The notes under the pieces are model-generated. The model was given only the letters and a program-made list of their open reading frames with translations. It was not told the origin of the DNA and did not search any database. From NCBI GenBank assembly GCA_023427925.1, contig JAEYZS010000128.1, positions 1-6,606 on the forward strand: 6,606 nucleotides of DNA. Reading direction: 5' to 3'. Of this stretch, positions 6,082 through 6,606 are shown in pieces. How positions within the stretch are numbered: the stretch's first letter is position 1; the number at the start of each line of letters is the position of its first letter. The DNA is from Pseudomonadota bacterium. GTDB taxonomy: Bacteria; Bdellovibrionota; Bdellovibrionia; Bdellovibrionales; JAEYZS01. Both the position numbers and the translations under genes were made by a program.

Positions 6082-6606
6082 TTATTTTTTCTTCCACCAG
6101 TAAGTTGTTCCTATACCGTACTTCAGAGTGTCTTTTGGTTTTTGAATTTCCGCTCTATGCGCATAGAGAACATGGCTCGGATGGAATAAGAAAATATAAG
6201 GAACATCGTTAGCTATAAGGTCATTAACCTTTTTAAGTCTTTCAGCACGCTTTTTTCTTTCCCAAGTTGTTCTTGCTTCATCAATCAATTTATCCACTTC
6301 TGGATTTTTGTAACTGATGTAGTTAGACCCTCCGCCCATGCTTGAAGAGTGCCAAATTTGCTTTGGATCCCACTGAATACCTCCACCACTCCAGGCCATT
6401 GTGATTGCATCAAAATTTCCTTCTCTAAGTAATTTAGTGAAGGTGTTCCATTCCACATTTTTGAGAGTGATTTCTACACCTGCTTTTTTGGCGTCTTCTT
6501 TAAATGTCGTTAGATACTTAGTCCACAAGTCTGTCGAGACTAAAATTTCGATTTTTAGCTCTGTCTTTTTACCGTCTAGGACTTTATCTAAAATACCGTT
6601 TTTATC
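6082..6606 (-). CDS. Peptide-binding protein of ABC importer (SBP family 5), C-terminal part
   Basis: Periplasmic solute-binding protein that delivers peptides to the YejB/YejE permeases; it occupies the YejA position of the operon. The frame is open to the window edge, so the gene continues beyond 6606 and its signal peptide and N-terminal lobe are not visible. The 174 residues seen fit the C-terminal part of family-5 binding proteins (usually 500-600 residues). Visible features are LKIEILVSTD, then GVEITLKNVEWNTFTKLLREGNFDAITMAWSG, where a strand-helix is followed by the substrate-lobe loop. These are followed by WDPKQIWHSSSMGGGSNYISYKNPEVDKLIDEA, a final helix with ERKKRAERLKKVNDLI, VPYIFLFHP and a Trp-rich C-terminus ending in YWWKKK. 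The stop is at 6082-6084. It is first in the visible transcription order (binding protein, yejB, yejE). YejA itself and other DppA-like members are alternatives, so no symbol is given. Confidence 0.88.
   Translation of the reverse strand, partial: DKNGILDKVLDGKKTELKIEILVSTDLWTKYLTTFKEDAKKAGVEITLKNVEWNTFTKLLREGNFDAITMAWSGGGIQWDPKQIWHSSSMGGGSNYISYKNPEVDKLIDEARTTWERKKRAERLKKVNDLIANDVPYIFLFHPSHVLYAHRAEIQKPKDTLKYGIGTTYWWKKK

Noticed and set aside
1..6606. Insertion sequence, CRISPR array, tRNA/rRNA gene or riboswitch
   Set aside because: No transposase-like frame, regular spaced repeats, tRNA T-arm or acceptor pattern, or recognisable riboswitch motif was seen on either strand by reading.

Overview
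The window comes from a Gram-negative, moderately AT-rich bacterial chromosome. Two signal-peptide-type or periplasmic products and a YejABE-type peptide importer support a Gram-negative cell plan. A proteobacterial or Bdellovibrionota-like source is a guess from the flavour of LeuRS, SpeA and YejB/YejE, not something the sequence proves.

Left part (1-3215, + strand): the 3' end of leuS (leucyl-tRNA synthetase; KMSKS loop and C-terminal tRNA-binding domains) is followed by a gap of about 184 bases holding a terminator-like hairpin, an AT-only hairpin, a possible promoter and two small inverted repeats. Then comes a complete speA (biosynthetic PLP-dependent arginine decarboxylase), which carries an unusual Asn/Gln/Ser-rich N-terminal tail. 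A 7-bp stem hairpin lies in the short convergent gap after speA.

Middle (3216-4004): a 151-residue exported protein of unknown function is encoded on the - strand, convergent with speA. Behind its start is a gap of about 290 bases containing an inverted repeat and a + strand coding-like tail of 65 codons. That tail has no start codon and is probably the 3' remnant of a decayed gene. It ends 6 bases from the end of the importer operon.

Right part (4005-6606, - strand): transcription order is a family-5 peptide-binding protein (C-terminal part only; its 5' end is outside the window), then yejB, then yejE. Together these form the binding protein and the two permeases of a YejABEF-like (oligopeptide / microcin C type) ABC importer. 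The ATPase gene yejF, which classically follows yejE, is not there.

Most of the window is ordinary housekeeping and transport. I found no mobile element, CRISPR array, RNA gene or clear new system. The points worth a second look are the start-less gene remnant, the missing ATPase, the SpeA N-terminal tail and the palindromes upstream of speA.
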